Origin: Nitrospirota bacterium | GTDB taxonomy: Bacteria > Nitrospirota > Nitrospiria > SBBL01 > Manganitrophaceae | Length of the DNA: 6,522 bases | Direction of reading: 5' to 3' | NCBI GenBank assembly: GCA_023248505.1 | Contig: JAHFEM010000115.1 | Location: forward strand, 1-6,522 | Shown: positions 5,362-6,522 of the stretch, piece after piece | Numbering within the stretch: position 1 is the stretch's first letter | How the letters are laid out: the number at the start of each line of letters is the position of its first letter | The notes under the pieces: model-generated | What the model saw: the letters and a program-made list of their open reading frames with translations, nothing else | What the model was told of the DNA's origin: nothing | The model's database searches: none | Made by a program: the position numbers and the translations under genes

Positions 5362-6165
5362 TCATCGGCTTTTCACATCCATCCGATCGCGCAAGGCATC
5401 TCCCAGCAGATTCAGCGCCATCACCACCAACATGATCGCGATCCCCGGAATCGCCGTGAGGTGCGGAGCGAGGAGGAGAAACGATCGGCCGTCGCTCAGC
5501 ATCGCCCCCCAGCTCGGGTTGGGCGGAACCACCCCCAGCCCCAAGAACGAAAGGCTTGCCTCGGTGACGATCGCCCCGGCGATTCCGAACGTCGCCTCGA
5601 CGATGATCGGGGCGAGGATGTTCGGAAAAAGATGGCGGGTGATGATCCGAAACGGTCCCGCCCCGAGCGCCCGCGCCGCCGCAACGTAGTCCAATTCCCG
5701 GACCACCAGGATCTGGCCCCGGACCAACCGGGCATAGCCGACCCACCCCATGACCGACAAAGCGATGATCACATTCCGAAGACTCGGCCCCAAGACCGCC
5801 GCGAGGGCGATCGCCAAGAGAATGCCGGGAAAGGCCAGGAAGAGATCGACCAGCCGCATCAGCAACTCATCGATCCACCCGCCGAAGAAACCCGCAAAGG
5901 CTCCGACCAGACAGCCGACCGCGAGGGAGACCGTGACCGTGGTGAGGCCGACCCAAAGGGAGATCTGCGCGCCGTAAAGAATGCGGCTGAGAAGATCCCG
6001 CCCCAGCTTATCTTGCCCCAGCGGGTGCTCGGCGGAAGGGGGAGCGAGCCCTTCTTTCAGCTGCTGCTCCAGGGGATCGTAGGGGGCGAGAAGCGGTGCA
6101 AAGAGGGCGGCGATCAGAAAGAGGGTGAGGAAGAGGAGCCCGACCTTGATACGGTAGTCTCTCAT
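5362..6165 (-). CDS. dppC: Peptide/nickel-type ABC transporter permease, DppC family
   Basis: The second inner-membrane permease of a Dpp/Opp/Nik-type importer, carrying dipeptides, oligopeptides or metal complexes delivered by a periplasmic binding protein. The 267 residues give about six membrane spans. TM1 (about 9-27) is followed by the family motif LAPYDP (26-31) and the periplasmic EHPLGQDKLGRDLLSRILYGA (46-66). The cytoplasmic EAA loop is DYVAAARALGAGPFRIITRH (159-178), with LFPN next, which contacts the ATPase. The C-terminus has SFLGLGVVPPNPSWG (206-220) and LNLLGDALRDRMD. It is somewhat shorter than typical DppC (about 300), owing to a short N-terminus. The start at 6165 has GGGGAG seven bases upstream. 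It follows dppB by 108 bases, a gap that may hold a small ORF and RNA hairpins. The binding protein and ATPases are not in the window, so the substrate is undetermined. Confidence 0.95.
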   Translation of the reverse strand: MRDYRIKVGLLFLTLFLIAALFAPLLAPYDPLEQQLKEGLAPPSAEHPLGQDKLGRDLLSRILYGAQISLWVGLTTVTVSLAVGCLVGAFAGFFGGWIDELLMRLVDLFLAFPGILLAIALAAVLGPSLRNVIIALSVMGWVGYARLVRGQILVVRELDYVAAARALGAGPFRIITRHLFPNILAPIIVEATFGIAGAIVTEASLSFLGLGVVPPNPSWGAMLSDGRSFLLLAPHLTAIPGIAIMLVVMALNLLGDALRDRMDVKSR

Positions 6166-6248
6166 GGGATGACTCCCCTTACAACACGTAAGGCGTTGGG
6201 CGGGAGGCGTAAGGGGTCAAGGCCGAGAAAACAAAAGGTAAAAATCAT
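6162..6248 (-). CDS. Possible 28-residue small ORF between dppB and dppC
   Basis: A possible small gene of 28 codons plus a stop. It has a perfect AGGAGG (6258-6253) four bases before the ATG, and its TGA overlaps the dppC ATG as ATGA, the signature of translational coupling. The predicted peptide begins MIFTFCFLG, hydrophobic at first, then becomes Pro/Arg/Val-rich (GLDPLRLPPNALRVVRGVIP). I recognise no family. Much of its 3' half is the 7-base repeat at 6187-6214, so it could be a chance ORF created by that repeat. A leader-like role for dppC is inference. Confidence 0.35.
   Translation of the reverse strand: MIFTFCFLGLDPLRLPPNALRVVRGVIP
6175..6216 (-). promoter_or_regulatory. Alternative hairpins masking the dppC ribosome binding site
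   Basis: In the minus-strand mRNA, GTAAGGGG (6182-6175) overlaps the dppC SD. It can pair with CCCCTTAC (6216-6209; 8 bp, 26-base loop). Its first six bases can instead pair with CCTTAC (6193-6188; 6 bp, 5-base loop). The two folds are mutually exclusive. Complementarity is directly visible; regulation is inference. Confidence 0.45.
6187..6214 (+). repeat. Degenerate heptamer tandem repeat, four units
   Basis: On the plus strand: CGTAAGG (6187-6193), CGTTGGG (6194-6200), CGGGAGG (6201-6207), CGTAAGG (6208-6214). The first and last units are identical; the middle two differ from them by two bases each. The strict period of 7 in non-transporter sequence suggests a short tandem repeat of the intergenic kind rather than coding constraint. 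Confidence 0.6.
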
Positions 6249-6273
6249 TCCCCCTCCTGTCTCCCGTATTTTG

Positions 6274-6522
6274 TCATTGATATTGCACCCTCGGGTCGAC
6301 CGCCGTGTAGAGGAGATCGATCATCAGGTTCACCAGAAGGTAGGTCACGGTGATGGCGAGGATGCATCCCTGGATGAGCGGGTAGTCTCGGCTCTGGATC
6401 GCCTGAATCGTCAGCCGCCCGAGCCCGGGCCAGGAGAAGATGGTCTCGGTAATGATCGATCCGGTCAGCAACGCCCCGATCTGAAGCCCCACCACCGTCA
6501 AAAGCGGAATCAGCGCATTTCG
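6274..6522 (-). CDS. dppB: Peptide/nickel-type ABC transporter permease, DppB family, C-terminal part
   Basis: The frame is open from base 6522, so only the last 82 residues are seen; the N-terminus lies beyond the right edge. The visible part begins RNALIPLLTVVGLQIGALLTG, the segment right after the EAA loop of DppB/OppB/NikB permeases. It continues with TETIFSWPGLGRLTIQAIQSRDYPLIQG, a highly conserved family signature, then a last membrane span (AITVTYLLVNLMIDLLYTAVDPRVQYQ). The ending DPRVQYQ is the usual 'YAxxDPRIRY' type. It pairs with DppC as the heterodimeric membrane channel. A TTG at 6501 could be read as a start, but it lies inside conserved sequence and is not the real one. Confidence 0.95.
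   Translation of the reverse strand, partial: RNALIPLLTVVGLQIGALLTGSIITETIFSWPGLGRLTIQAIQSRDYPLIQGCILAITVTYLLVNLMIDLLYTAVDPRVQYQ

Noticed and set aside
5285..5746. Minus-strand open frame of 153 codons overlapping the end of dppC
   Set aside because: It is in another frame of dppC, with a Gly/Arg/Asp-rich translation and no domain.

Overview
The window is GC-rich bacterial DNA from a Gram-negative-type organism: two exported proteins carry Sec signal peptides, genes are tightly packed, and start sites mostly have Shine-Dalgarno sequences. The gene families (TtuA/TtuB, TrmI, tandem-ACT protein, His-rich TPR protein) occur in several deep-branching or environmental phyla such as Nitrospirota. 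The species cannot be named from this sequence.

Left block (1-3672, all minus strand): reading from 3672 down to 1, a five-gene cluster encodes a 66-residue ubiquitin-like sulfur carrier (TtuB-like), the PP-loop/Fe-S tRNA thiolase TtuA, the tRNA m1A58 methyltransferase TrmI, an OsmC-like protein, and a secreted tetratricopeptide-repeat protein that runs off the window at base 1. The first four are separated by -3 to 4 bases and are almost certainly one operon. The TPR gene follows after 64 bases with no visible terminator. TtuB, TtuA and TrmI all act on the T-loop of tRNA (2-thiolation of T54 and m1A58), so this is a coherent tRNA T-loop modification cassette. Its promoter places the transcription start on the A of the ttuB ATG, which suggests a leaderless mRNA.

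Middle block (3673-5222, plus strand): a 270-base divergent intergenic region carries the promoters for both directions. It is followed by a tandem-ACT-domain protein, a VOC/glyoxalase-fold protein, and a small secreted beta-rich protein with its own strong sigma70-type promoter. A strong bidirectional hairpin terminator at about 5241-5280 separates this block from the converging transport operon.

Right block (5362-6522, minus strand): the two inner-membrane permeases of a peptide/nickel-type (Dpp/Opp) ABC importer. dppC is complete; dppB is cut by the right window edge. The 108-base dppB-dppC gap is unusual. It holds a possible 28-codon ORF with a perfect AGGAGG and an ATGA overlap with dppC, plus degenerate 7-base tandem repeats that can fold into two mutually exclusive hairpins masking the dppC ribosome binding site.

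No tRNA, rRNA, CRISPR array, insertion sequence or phage gene was seen. The most interesting items are the ttuB-ttuA-trmI cassette with its leaderless start and built-in SD, and the dppB-dppC gap.
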